Shown piece after piece: positions 1 through 7,112 of a stretch of DNA of 64,000 nt (position 1 is its first letter; each line of letters begins with the position of its first letter). A program made the translations under genes and the position numbers. This stretch comes from JABMRP01 sp964444795 (GTDB taxonomy: Bacteria; Planctomycetota; Planctomycetia; Pirellulales; Thermoguttaceae): contig CAYUIQ010000004.1 in the NCBI GenBank assembly GCA_964444795.1, positions 1 to 64,000 of the forward strand, written 5' to 3'. Under the pieces are notes generated by a model. That model was not told the DNA's origin and made no database searches. It saw nothing but the letters and a program-made list of their open reading frames with translations.

Positions 1-601
1 AGGCCTTGAACTTGTCCATGTTGTAGATGCACTGGGTCTGGATGAAGTCCACGCCGGCCGCGATCTTCTTGGCCAGTCGGGTCACGCGAAACTCGAACGG
101 GTCGCCAAACGGGTTGGCCGCGGCGCCGATGAACATTCGGGGCACACCGTCGATTTCGTCACCGCTGGCCACCTTGCCCTCGTCGCGCATGCGGCGGACC
201 ATGTCAATAAGCTGGATGGAGTCGACGTCATAGACGTTCTTGGCCCCGGCGTGGTTGCCGAATTTCTGGTGGTCGCCCGACAGGCACAGCATGTTGCGGA
301 TGCCCAGGGCGTAGGCGCCGAAGATGTCGCTCTGCATGGCGATGCGGTTGCGGTCGCGGCAGACCATCTGCATCACCGGCTCCATGCCCATTTGCACAAG
401 CAGCGCGCTGGCCCCGATACTCGACATGCGAACGATGGCGGTCTGGTTGTCCGTGACGTTGACCGCGTCCACGTGGCCGGCGAGGAACTCAGCCTTCTGC
501 TTGACCTTGTCGACATCTGCCCCTTTAGGAGGACCGCACTCGCCAGTGACGACGAACTGGCCGGCTTGAAGTAATCGTTCCAGCCTGCTGTCACTCTTCA
601 T
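1..601 (-). CDS. metF: Methylenetetrahydrofolate reductase (MetF), 3' end cut by window edge
   Basis: This is the last gene of a seven-gene minus-strand operon; only about 200 N-terminal residues lie in the window. The protein should reduce methylene-tetrahydrofolate to methyl-tetrahydrofolate in the cytoplasm. Visible family features are the early GECGPPKGAD segment, VNVTDNQ, a long LLVQMGMEPVMQMVCRDRNR stretch, LCLSGDH and a TIM-barrel pattern continuing to FIQTQCIYNMD, where the window ends. The ATG (601-599) overlaps the TGA of mvhD (600-598), so translation is probably coupled. MetV and MvhD just upstream suggest the short MetF type that works with MetV rather than a stand-alone NADH enzyme. 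Family assignment is firm; the electron donor is inferred from neighbours. Confidence 0.93.
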   Translation of the reverse strand, partial: MKSDSRLERLLQAGQFVVTGECGPPKGADVDKVKQKAEFLAGHVDAVNVTDNQTAIVRMSSIGASALLVQMGMEPVMQMVCRDRNRIAMQSDIFGAYALGIRNMLCLSGDHQKFGNHAGAKNVYDVDSIQLIDMVRRMRDEGKVASGDEIDGVPRMFIGAAANPFGDPFEFRVTRLAKKIAAGVDFIQTQCIYNMDKFKA

Positions 602-1149
602 GTCTTCAACTCCTCCACTCGTTCGGCGTGCCGGATCAGCCGGCCCAGCTTCGCCTCCGGTAGCGGCGGGCGGGCGTCCGGCTCTCGGGCCAGCTTACCG
701 CCAGCCGGCTGCTTTATGGTCTTGCGAAGCGGGTTGGGTCCCAGTCGGCGTGCCCGCTCGGTCATCTCGTCGGCCCGCCGGGCAAACAGCGGCCCTTCCG
801 AGGCCGCGATGTGGAAGAACTCCAGTCGCTCCGGCTCCAAGCCGATCTCGGCCAAGAGGTGTTTGGCGTAGGCCACAGTGCGGATTGCCGAAAGGTTGCC
901 CTGCTGAAAGTGGCAGTCGCCGAGGTTGCAGCCGGCCACGTAGACGGCGTCGGCCCCGTCCTCGAAGGCCTTTAGCAAGAACACCGCGTCAATCCTCCCC
1001 GAGCAGAGAACATGCACCACCCGAACGTTCGGCGCGTACTCCAGCCGCAACGACCCGGTCAGGTCGGCGGCGGTGTACGCACAGTACCTACAGCAGAAAG
1101 CCACGACCTTTGGCTCGTACGGTTCGATGGCGCCAATATCGCTCTTCAT
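598..1149 (-). CDS. mvhD: MvhD-type hydrogenase/heterodisulfide reductase iron-sulfur subunit
   Basis: 183 residues, the usual size for free-standing MvhD (methyl-viologen-reducing hydrogenase delta subunit), a small Fe-S protein that passes electrons between HdrA and a partner enzyme. The expected cysteines are present: FCCRYC at residues 18-23, LCSGR at 48-52 and GCNLGDCHFQQGN at 73-85. The C-terminal tail (about 135-183) is basic and less conserved. It overlaps metF by 4 bases and metV by 4 bases (1146-1149), a tightly coupled metV-mvhD-metF block. A second MvhD-like domain lies at the C terminus of the QmoB-like protein at 3527-5527, so the operon encodes two. No hydrogenase genes lie in the window, so the partner is more likely MetFV than a hydrogenase (inference). 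Confidence 0.92.
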   Translation of the reverse strand: MKSDIGAIEPYEPKVVAFCCRYCAYTAADLTGSLRLEYAPNVRVVHVLCSGRIDAVFLLKAFEDGADAVYVAGCNLGDCHFQQGNLSAIRTVAYAKHLLAEIGLEPERLEFFHIAASEGPLFARRADEMTERARRLGPNPLRKTIKQPAGGKLAREPDARPPLPEAKLGRLIRHAERVEELKT

Positions 1150-1826
1150 GTTCTCAGTTCCTCCACGACGCGCTTGCGCGGGCCGCCGTCCCGGCTCGTG
1201 GACCAGTTACGGGCCGGCAGTACGCGGCTCATGTTTTCCAGCTTGCCCAAGGCATTGAGTCGGTCATGGATGAGCTGCCATCCGCAATCCACCTCAGGGT
1301 CGATCTCGCATTTGCCCCCGGAGGAGCCTCCGCAGGGACCATTCAATAAGCTCTTGGAGCAACGTGCGATGGGACAGATTCCGCCGGTGATCTCCAGCAC
1401 GCAGTCGCCGCAGCCCTGGCAGCGCTCGGCCCAAACGCCCTGCTCGAGGGCCGCACCGAGGAACGTGGTGTTGATTCCCGGTACCACTTGCACGGGCCGC
1501 TGAAGTCCGGCCGTGGCCTCGGCCACCTGCTGGACCCCGGCCCCGCAGGCCAGCGACACCACCATGTCCACATCCTTGATTTGGAGAAGCACGGGCTCGA
1601 TGTATTCGAAATCACATTGCCGTTCGATGGTGGCGTCGCATATCTCACGGTGCTCGTGGCGTGCCTGACTGGCGATGCGTAGCTGGGATGCCAGCCCGGC
1701 CACTTCCTTCTCGCCACCGGTGTTGCACACGGTCACGCAGCCCCGGCATCCCAGAATCAGCACGCGACTGCGACCGCGGATCGAAGCTTCGATTTCATCG
1801 ATGGGTTTCAGGTCTCCGACAATCAC
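1146..1826 (-). CDS. metV: MetV-like methylenetetrahydrofolate reductase C-terminal Cys-rich protein
   Basis: 226 residues. MetV is the Fe-S/zinc partner of MetF in acetogens and links it to other redox modules. The N-terminal part has GCRGCVTVC (cysteines 27, 30, 34), as seen in this family. The C-terminal third carries a cluster of cysteines at about 136, 139, 142, 151, 156, 165, 173 and 181, including RCQGCGDC and GPCGG, typical of the MTHFR C-terminal family. The start ATG at 1826 gives the family-like beginning MIVGDLKPIDEI. It sits 72 bases downstream of the DsrC-like gene, and a strong hairpin lies in that gap. Operon position and 4-base overlap with mvhD support a MetFV-MvhD complex. 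Confidence 0.9.
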   Translation of the reverse strand: MIVGDLKPIDEIEASIRGRSRVLILGCRGCVTVCNTGGEKEVAGLASQLRIASQARHEHREICDATIERQCDFEYIEPVLLQIKDVDMVVSLACGAGVQQVAEATAGLQRPVQVVPGINTTFLGAALEQGVWAERCQGCGDCVLEITGGICPIARCSKSLLNGPCGGSSGGKCEIDPEVDCGWQLIHDRLNALGKLENMSRVLPARNWSTSRDGGPRKRVVEELRT

Positions 1827-1842
1827 GGTTTCAACTCCTTCC

Positions 1843-1873
1843 CAGAGGCATTCGCAAACGAATGCAGCCTCTG
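1843..1873 (-). promoter_or_regulatory. Intercistronic hairpin between the dsrC-like gene and metV
   Basis: CAGAGGC-ATTCG pairs with CGAAT-GCA-GCCTCTG around a 4-base loop, giving a 12-bp stem with a 3-base bulge. It lies between the stop of the DsrC-like gene (1899) and the metV start (1826). No run of U follows on the minus strand, so a processing or mRNA-stability element is more likely than a terminator. Function is inferred from position only. Confidence 0.45.
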
Positions 1874-1898
1874 TCGATAGTGCTCATGCCGACGGTTC

Positions 1899-2213
1899 TC
1901 AAGTGCATCCGCTGGTCTTGGGAAGTCCCGCGAGTTTAGCCGCACGTTTGCCGGGCTGTTTTTGGAACAGTGCGTGGAGTTCCTTGTATGACTTATCGCA
2001 CTCTTTGGATACCAAGGTCAGCATGGGGGCAACGCTGTGTGTCTGGTAATAGGCCTGGATCATCCGTACCACATTCAGATGATCCTCCGTCAACTCGATT
2101 CCGTCGCGCTTGGCCAGGGCCCGTGCCACCTCCAGCGACCAATGGCTGAAGTCCTTTAGGTATCCCTCGTCGTCCAACTCCACGCTCCCGTTTTCCAGTT
2201 TGAGAACGGTCAT
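1899..2213 (-). CDS. DsrC/TusE-family sulfur-carrier-like protein, single C-terminal cysteine
   Basis: 104 residues, the usual family length. The family fold is visible in DDEGYLKDFSHWS (about 14-26), the LTEDHLNVVRMIQAYYQTH segment and the C-terminal arm AGLPKTSGCT. The penultimate cysteine (Cys103) that carries sulfur in DsrC and TusE is present. The second DsrC cysteine, about 11 residues upstream, is absent (Ala/Lys there), so the trisulfide chemistry of true DsrC is not possible and the protein is TusE- or RspA-like. No dsrAB or tusBCD genes are near. It sits 56 bases after the HdrD/DsrK-like gene; DsrK-type proteins are known to act on DsrC-type proteins, so a protein-bound thiol as Hdr substrate is plausible (inference). 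Confidence 0.85.
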   Translation of the reverse strand: MTVLKLENGSVELDDEGYLKDFSHWSLEVARALAKRDGIELTEDHLNVVRMIQAYYQTHSVAPMLTLVSKECDKSYKELHALFQKQPGKRAAKLAGLPKTSGCT

Positions 2214-2269
2214 ATTGCCTCCTCGTGCCGCGACGATGCGTCGGCTAGACTGTCCACGTTCGTTTGGAT

Positions 2270-3508
2270 CTACTGGTCGTCAAATACCAGGGCGTTGGCC
2301 AGCAACGCCCAGAGATGGATCGCCTTCCAGGGCCGTTTGTAGTGTTTGGCGAGGTCATCGATAGCGTCGAAGCAGTTCACGCAAGGCGTGCATACGAGGT
2401 CTGCTCCCGTTGCGTCAACCTGCTCCACCTTGACCTTTCCGTAGTGGAATCGTGCCTTGGCGAAACCCGAGATCAGCGCGCCGCCGCCGCCGGCGCAGCA
2501 ATAGTTGTACTCCCGGTTGGGCCACATCTCGACAAAGTTGGGACACACCCGCTGGAGCACGTGGCGGCTGTCTTCCAACACATCGGGAAAGCCCTCGAGA
2601 ACGGCCTTGCGCCCCGCGTTGCAGGGATCGTGTAAGGTCACTCGCTGGGGGTTGCGGGAAGGGTCCAGCTTAAACCGTCCTTCGCGCATCCACCGGGCGT
2701 AAAGGTTCACTTTGTGAACGATCTCGAACTTGGGCTTGATGCCGAACTTCTTGTAGCCGGCCAGTGTGGCATAGTATCCGTGGCCGCACTCGGTGTAGGC
2801 CATGCATTTACAGCCTAGTTCCTCCACCCGCTTGACCTGCTGCCGCAAGGTGTATTCCCAGGTGTCCAAGTCGCCGGAGAACATGGCATAGTTGGTTCCT
2901 TCCCACCAAATGGAAGGCATAGTCCAACTGACGTTGGCCGCGTGAAACACCTTGTAAATGCACTGCAACTCCATGGGATAGTATTGAGGCAGCTTGGAAT
3001 TGATGGTGATGAAGTAGTCGGCCCCCTCCTGGTCAACGGGAAAGTCCAGGTCCGGTACGTCGTCCTGGACTTCCTCCTTCATCCAATCGAGCGTCTCGAT
3101 CCACTCCTCCGTGGGAATCTGCATGTTGTTGCCCTTGGCGCGGTGGAGGTCGGCGGTTTCCTGGCTGCCGCCGGGTACCTGATCCCGCGGCCGCATGGAC
3201 CGGGCCCGCGTGATCAGGTTGCCGATCTTGACACCCATGGGGCAGACCAACGAACAGCGCTCGCATACCGTGCATTGGAAGATGAAATCCGAGTCGATGA
3301 CCTGTTGCTCCATTCCCAGCAGGACCATCCGGACCAGCCTTCGCGGATCCCACTCCGAGTAGCCGTGTAGCGGACACACGCTGAGGCACTTGGCGCAAGA
3401 CATGCAGTAGTTCAGGTCCGCCTGCCAATGGCTCTCTTTCATCACCGCGTCGCGCAACGGTGTCTTCTCGATCTCATCGAGCTGGATCACGTAGCTTTCG
3501 CTGGACAT
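2270..3508 (-). CDS. HdrC-HdrB fusion, HdrD/DsrK-like heterodisulfide reductase subunit
   Basis: 412 residues, cytoplasmic. The N-terminal HdrC-like part has two [4Fe-4S] motifs, CMSCAKCLSVCP (Cys35, 38, 41, 45) and CTVCERCSLVCP (Cys79, 82, 85, 89). The C-terminal HdrB-like part has one full cysteine-rich (CCG) set: DPC at 296, CCAGGGGA at 337-344 and CTPCVNC at 373-379. The first CCG repeat is degenerate, keeping only the GCKCMAYTECGHG segment (232-244), as in DsrK, GlpC and TmcB-type proteins. Such proteins reduce disulfides or pass electrons to DsrC-like partners. The start at 3508 is 18 bases after the QmoB-like stop. Family is firm; the exact substrate is unknown. Confidence 0.92.
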   Translation of the reverse strand: MSSESYVIQLDEIEKTPLRDAVMKESHWQADLNYCMSCAKCLSVCPLHGYSEWDPRRLVRMVLLGMEQQVIDSDFIFQCTVCERCSLVCPMGVKIGNLITRARSMRPRDQVPGGSQETADLHRAKGNNMQIPTEEWIETLDWMKEEVQDDVPDLDFPVDQEGADYFITINSKLPQYYPMELQCIYKVFHAANVSWTMPSIWWEGTNYAMFSGDLDTWEYTLRQQVKRVEELGCKCMAYTECGHGYYATLAGYKKFGIKPKFEIVHKVNLYARWMREGRFKLDPSRNPQRVTLHDPCNAGRKAVLEGFPDVLEDSRHVLQRVCPNFVEMWPNREYNYCCAGGGGALISGFAKARFHYGKVKVEQVDATGADLVCTPCVNCFDAIDDLAKHYKRPWKAIHLWALLANALVFDDQ

Positions 3509-3526
3509 TGTCTTCCCTTGTCGTGT

Positions 3527-5527
3527 TCACTGCCCGATTCGCCCGGCGGGCATGTTCCGCGATGCCTCCGCCAGCAAGTGCGCCAAGCGGTGGGGTTCGT
3601 TGGCCGCCACCGTGTGGAACCCGACTCGCTTGCTCTCCACGCCCACGGCCCCCAACGCGTTGCGAACCTTGTCGACCCTTTTGCGGCTGAGATTCGATCC
3701 CCACAGCGACCGGCAGTTGTCGTGGTGGCAGCCAAGCACCAGGACGCCGCGGGCGCCTTGCTCCAAGGTATCCAGGACGATCTGGTCGCTGACGAGGCCC
3801 GCACAGGGGACATCGACCAAAAGGACGCCGGCGGGCAGCGCCAGCCCTGCGTGTCCCGCGGCGTCGGCTGCGGGCACGGCCGATTGCCGGCAGGCAAATG
3901 CGATGATCGGTCGGCGGCCGAGGAGTTCCTGGGTGGCCACCTGAAGCGTGTCGTGCATCTGGCGGAAGCGCAGACTTCCATGTTCCAGCGCCCGCCCGGG
4001 ACATACCGCCGCACAGATGCCGCACTGCCAACACGCTGGATCCAGGATGTCCATGCGGTGCTGGGAGGTGTTCGGTTGGATGGCCCCGTGAGGACATGCT
4101 CGGTAGCAGGTCAGGCAGGCGGCGCATTTGTCGGTATCGACGACCACTTTCTCGGCGGGGACCTGGATCGTCTTTCTGTCTGGAAGCAGCGCCATCAAGT
4201 CGGCGAGTACCGCCTGGGCCTCCAGGCCCGCCTCTTCAGGATCACATTCGTCGTGGCAACCACCCACGAAGTAAACGCCTCGACGCGCCGACCCCACCGG
4301 CCGATGTCGAATGTTGCCGGGTTGCAGGTATCGTTGGAGGTCGAGCGGCTGACGCAGCATTGCCGCGAGTCGGGCATGGGACTCCGGTGGCCGTATCCGC
4401 GCCGGAACCACCAACCGGTCTACTGGAAACTCCAGCACACAATCGGGCAGGACCGCATCAGTCACGGTCACTCGAAGACCGCCGTTGGTTATGCTGAAAT
4501 GTGGCGCGGCATCGTACCGGATCACGCTGACTCCAGCAGCGCGGGCATCATCGTAAAGCACCTGACCACCGTGACCATACACCGGGATTTGACGAAACAG
4601 CAGTGTGGGCTTACCGCGGCGGCGGGCGTGTTCGAGGGCCGAGCCGAGCGCGGCCTGGCCGGCGCAACGGCGGTCGAGGCCGTCCCGGTCGAGCACGACG
4701 CACGCAGCCTGACCATCCAGCTTCCCGTGTGTAACGACTTCTCCATATTCTCGCAGGCTCAATACCCGCCCCGGGGCACTCAGGGTGTCGTCGAAGTCAA
4801 GCGGACCGGCCTCGGCGTCAACGGCCACAACGAAAGCGCCTACCCGGAAGAAGGTGCGACCGGCCGGCGTACCCACGCGGAGCCGGAAGTTTCCAATGTG
4901 TCCCTCCACTTGCTCAATGGACGCATCCGCGAGTACCTGTACGTTTGCGTGCGAAGTGACCCGCGCCACCAGTTCTTTCGAGATTGGATAGAAGCAGCCG
5001 TCTGACGCCCCAATCTGGAGCAGGGCGACCGGAAAGCCCGCGTCGAGCAGCACGGAAGCCATCCGAAAGGCCGCGTGGTTGTTTCCGGCCACGGCGACGG
5101 TACGCTCCGCCGGAATGCTCGTCATGGTGTACGGCTCGGTGCCCCGGGCTCGAACGACCGCCATCTCGAGCAGGCGCTGTGTCTTGGCGGCGCGGGCTTG
5201 CTCATCCTTCTCCACCCACGCGCAGTGCTCGCGAATCGCGGCCCAAGTGACCGGCACCCGAGGCTGCCCGGCGTCACCTTCAATCCACTCCGGCGCCAAA
5301 CCAGTTGCAGGCGAGGGGCCACAGATCACGACTTGGCTGAGTCCTGCCTCCCAACACAATTTCGCAATGCGCGTGCGTGCGTCCCGCCCCGTCCAGGATG
5401 CTGCCCGGAATACGACCACGTCATCCCATCCGCCCAAGCCCGTTTCAAACCCCGCCGGCGGTAAGGAATCGGCCACGGCGGAATCGCCGGTTTCTATCAA
5501 GACTCCGATGCGCCCAGTGGCATGCAT
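3527..5527 (-). CDS. QmoB-like HdrA/ferredoxin/MvhD fusion protein
   Basis: 666 residues from the ATG at 5527, chosen because a GAAGG ribosome site precedes it and it begins 19 bases after the previous stop; an upstream in-frame ATG would overlap hdrA. Order of parts: HdrA N-terminal domain (1-130, with IREHCAWVEKDEQA), FAD/NAD-type Rossmann region (from about 135), two ferredoxin motifs CAACLTCYRACP and CWQCGICAAVCP (about 465-510), then an MvhD-like domain ending near 660 with LGCHHDNC. QmoB of sulfate reducers has the same order. The expected dinucleotide-binding glycines (GGGIAG) are replaced by AGNNHAA, so FAD binding may be altered. QmoA-like partner is directly upstream; no QmoC membrane subunit is seen. 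Confidence 0.88.
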   Translation of the reverse strand: MHATGRIGVLIETGDSAVADSLPPAGFETGLGGWDDVVVFRAASWTGRDARTRIAKLCWEAGLSQVVICGPSPATGLAPEWIEGDAGQPRVPVTWAAIREHCAWVEKDEQARAAKTQRLLEMAVVRARGTEPYTMTSIPAERTVAVAGNNHAAFRMASVLLDAGFPVALLQIGASDGCFYPISKELVARVTSHANVQVLADASIEQVEGHIGNFRLRVGTPAGRTFFRVGAFVVAVDAEAGPLDFDDTLSAPGRVLSLREYGEVVTHGKLDGQAACVVLDRDGLDRRCAGQAALGSALEHARRRGKPTLLFRQIPVYGHGGQVLYDDARAAGVSVIRYDAAPHFSITNGGLRVTVTDAVLPDCVLEFPVDRLVVPARIRPPESHARLAAMLRQPLDLQRYLQPGNIRHRPVGSARRGVYFVGGCHDECDPEEAGLEAQAVLADLMALLPDRKTIQVPAEKVVVDTDKCAACLTCYRACPHGAIQPNTSQHRMDILDPACWQCGICAAVCPGRALEHGSLRFRQMHDTLQVATQELLGRRPIIAFACRQSAVPAADAAGHAGLALPAGVLLVDVPCAGLVSDQIVLDTLEQGARGVLVLGCHHDNCRSLWGSNLSRKRVDKVRNALGAVGVESKRVGFHTVAANEPHRLAHLLAEASRNMPAGRIGQ

Positions 5528-5546
5528 GACGATTGCCTTCGTTTGC

Positions 5547-6689
5547 TCAAGTGGTCGCTGTTTCCCGTAGGACACGGCTTCTCGCCTGGTGCCCGTTCTC
5601 CTTGCCGAACCTCTGCGCCAAGAGGCCCGCCACGGCCTTGGCTTGCTTGCGCGATCCCTGGATGTCGGCAGGACCGCTACAGGCACCAGCCAGGAAGACC
5701 CCGGGCCGGGATGCTTCGAGCCGTGCATCGAGATCGCCCCCGGCAAAGTAGCCGAACTCGTTCAAGTCCAGACCCAGCACCTCGGCCAACGAACGGTGCG
5801 AATCGGTGGGCGCCAAACCGATGGCCAACACCACGCGATCGAAATCAAGGGCCTCGGTGCGGTCCGCGCCCGGCACGACGCTGTAGACCCGTAGCGATCC
5901 CGGTGTTTCGCCGAGAGACACTTCGGCGGGCACTCCCTGAATGAATCGCACCTCGTCGCGTGCGCGGTCGTAGAACACCCCGAACTCTTTGCTCATGATT
6001 TGCAGGTCGATGTAGAACACCGTGGCCTCCACGGCAGGACGCAGATACCTCAGGCGTTGGATCAGCCGGATCGTCGTCCGGCAGCAGAACTGGGAGCAGT
6101 AACCCCGCCCCGATTTGCGGTCGCGCGAGCCGACGCACTGAATGAAGGCAACCCGGAGCGGCGTGTCACCCTCCGGCGCGAAACCCGCCAGATCGTCCTC
6201 GCGGAGGATGCGATCCAGATCCGCGGTAGTGAGCACCCCTTCGAAGTGTCCGTAGCCAAGAAGAGGGTTCCCGGCCGGATTGTAGAGTTCAAATCCCGTG
6301 GCAAGGACCGCGGCTTGGCACGGCACGGTGCGACGCTGCCCGAGCATCCACTCCCGCCACGGCGAGAGCACCTTCTCGGAGGCGGGTTCAGGCTCGATGG
6401 TCACGTGGAACGCGCCGGATTCCCCCTGGCACTCATCAAGGCGGGCGCCCAGGAGGACCTCGATTCGCGGATGCGCCGAGATCTTGGAGATCTGGTCCTG
6501 AACGAGGCAGGCCGAACACCGGGCACACTCGTCGGTGGCCATGCACGCCCAATTGGCCGCATGGCCTCCTAACCGGTAGTCCCGCTCGACCAGCGTGACA
6601 CCGAAACCGAGGTTGGCGACGGCACCGGCGACGGTCATGCCGGCGATGCCCCCCCCGACGACGATCACGTTCGACTGTTTGTTTTTCAC
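5547..6689 (-). CDS. QmoA/HdrA-like FAD-dependent subunit
   Basis: About 380 residues from a GTG at 6689, which has an AGGAGG 12 bases upstream and places VIVVGGGIAGMTVA near the N terminus; an ATG at 6710 in the same frame is the alternative. Features: GxGxxG dinucleotide motif (about 11-16), ERDYRLGGHA, a Cys cluster CMATDECARCSAC typical of the HdrA [4Fe-4S] site, ATGFELY, and a second NAD(P)-region with FIQCVGSRD and YCSQFCC. The protein ends without the two C-terminal ferredoxin motifs of full HdrA, so it matches QmoA in length and layout. It is first in the hdr-met operon and lies under a sigma-54 promoter. HdrA proteins bifurcate electrons at FAD; whether this pair does so cannot be told from sequence. 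Confidence 0.9.
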   Translation of the reverse strand: MKNKQSNVIVVGGGIAGMTVAGAVANLGFGVTLVERDYRLGGHAANWACMATDECARCSACLVQDQISKISAHPRIEVLLGARLDECQGESGAFHVTIEPEPASEKVLSPWREWMLGQRRTVPCQAAVLATGFELYNPAGNPLLGYGHFEGVLTTADLDRILREDDLAGFAPEGDTPLRVAFIQCVGSRDRKSGRGYCSQFCCRTTIRLIQRLRYLRPAVEATVFYIDLQIMSKEFGVFYDRARDEVRFIQGVPAEVSLGETPGSLRVYSVVPGADRTEALDFDRVVLAIGLAPTDSHRSLAEVLGLDLNEFGYFAGGDLDARLEASRPGVFLAGACSGPADIQGSRKQAKAVAGLLAQRFGKENGHQARSRVLRETATT

Positions 6690-6783
6690 GGCTCGCCTCG
6701 TCCTCCTCATGCAACAACGTCGCCCCACTTTCCGTTGCGTTTCGGCGTGGCAGTTCAGGGCGTCTCTTTTAGCGTTGAGAGAC

Positions 6784-6801
6784 TTGCAAAACTCATGCCG
6801 G
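6784..6801 (-). promoter_or_regulatory. Sigma-54 (-24/-12) promoter of the hdr-met operon
   Basis: Read on the minus strand the site is CGGCATGAGTTTTGCA. The invariant GG and GC are separated by exactly 10 bases, and GGCA, G and TTGCA match the consensus TGGCACG-N4-TTGCA. Transcription would begin near 6774, giving a leader of about 85 bases before the GTG of the QmoA-like gene. Two sigma-54 activator genes lie within 6 kb and palindromes suited to activator binding lie 185-230 bases upstream. Assignment rests on pattern, not on experiment. Confidence 0.7.
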
Positions 6802-6959
6802 GCGTTCTCGGCCGTGGTGCGGGCCAAGCTCGGCTGCCTTTCGGAAATGATGCGGACCCGGGGTTGCGTCCCTCTGCTCTTCGGTATAACAGGCCTCGCG
6901 CCTTCGCGCATCGCGGCTAGCTCCGACGTTAACGACCCACCGGTTGATGCGGCGATCGT

Positions 6960-7005
6960 GTTGCAGATGATGCAACGTCGCGTTGCACGCAACGTCACGT
7001 GCAAC
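6960..7005. promoter_or_regulatory. Upstream activating sequences: GTTGCA palindromes
   Basis: Two perfect palindromes, GTTGCA-GATGA-TGCAAC (6960-6976) and CGTTGC-AC-GCAACG (6981-6994), are followed by a half site GTGCAAC (6999-7005). All share the core TTGC/GCAA. They lie about 95-140 bases upstream of the plus-strand sigma-54 start and 185-230 bases upstream of the minus-strand one, the usual range for enhancer-binding proteins. The likely binder is one of the Fis-type activators at 8854 or 12331 (inference). Confidence 0.65.
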
Positions 7006-7071
7006 ATACTTCCGATCATCCCAGCCTGCCGCCAAGCCATTTCCAAGGTTATTCGTATCTGGTGGAGGATA

Positions 7072-7087
7072 TGGCCCGCCAGTTGCG
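7072..7087 (+). promoter_or_regulatory. Sigma-54 (-24/-12) promoter of the NifX-DUF1847 gene
   Basis: TGGCCCGCCAGTTGCG has GG and GC 10 bases apart and matches TGGC-C-G and TTGC of the consensus. The predicted start is near 7098, only about 15 bases before the ATG at 7113, which is short but workable because a GAGAA lies at 7102-7106. It shares the central palindromes with the opposing promoter. Confidence 0.55.
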
Positions 7088-7112
7088 TGGGTTGTGTGGG
7101 CGAGAACGCGAC

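Larger units (their letters stand above)
6690..7112. other. 423-bp divergent control region between the hdr-met operon and the NifX-DUF1847 gene
   Basis: No convincing gene is seen here on either strand. It contains one sigma-54-type promoter facing each way (6784-6801 and 7072-7087) and a block of GTTGCA/TGCAAC palindromes between them (6960-7005). Confidence 0.8.

Noticed and set aside
1899..3508. Dissimilatory sulfite reduction locus
   Set aside because: A DsrC-like and a DsrK-like protein are present, but there is no dsrA, dsrB, aprAB or sat, and the DsrC-like protein lacks the second cysteine.
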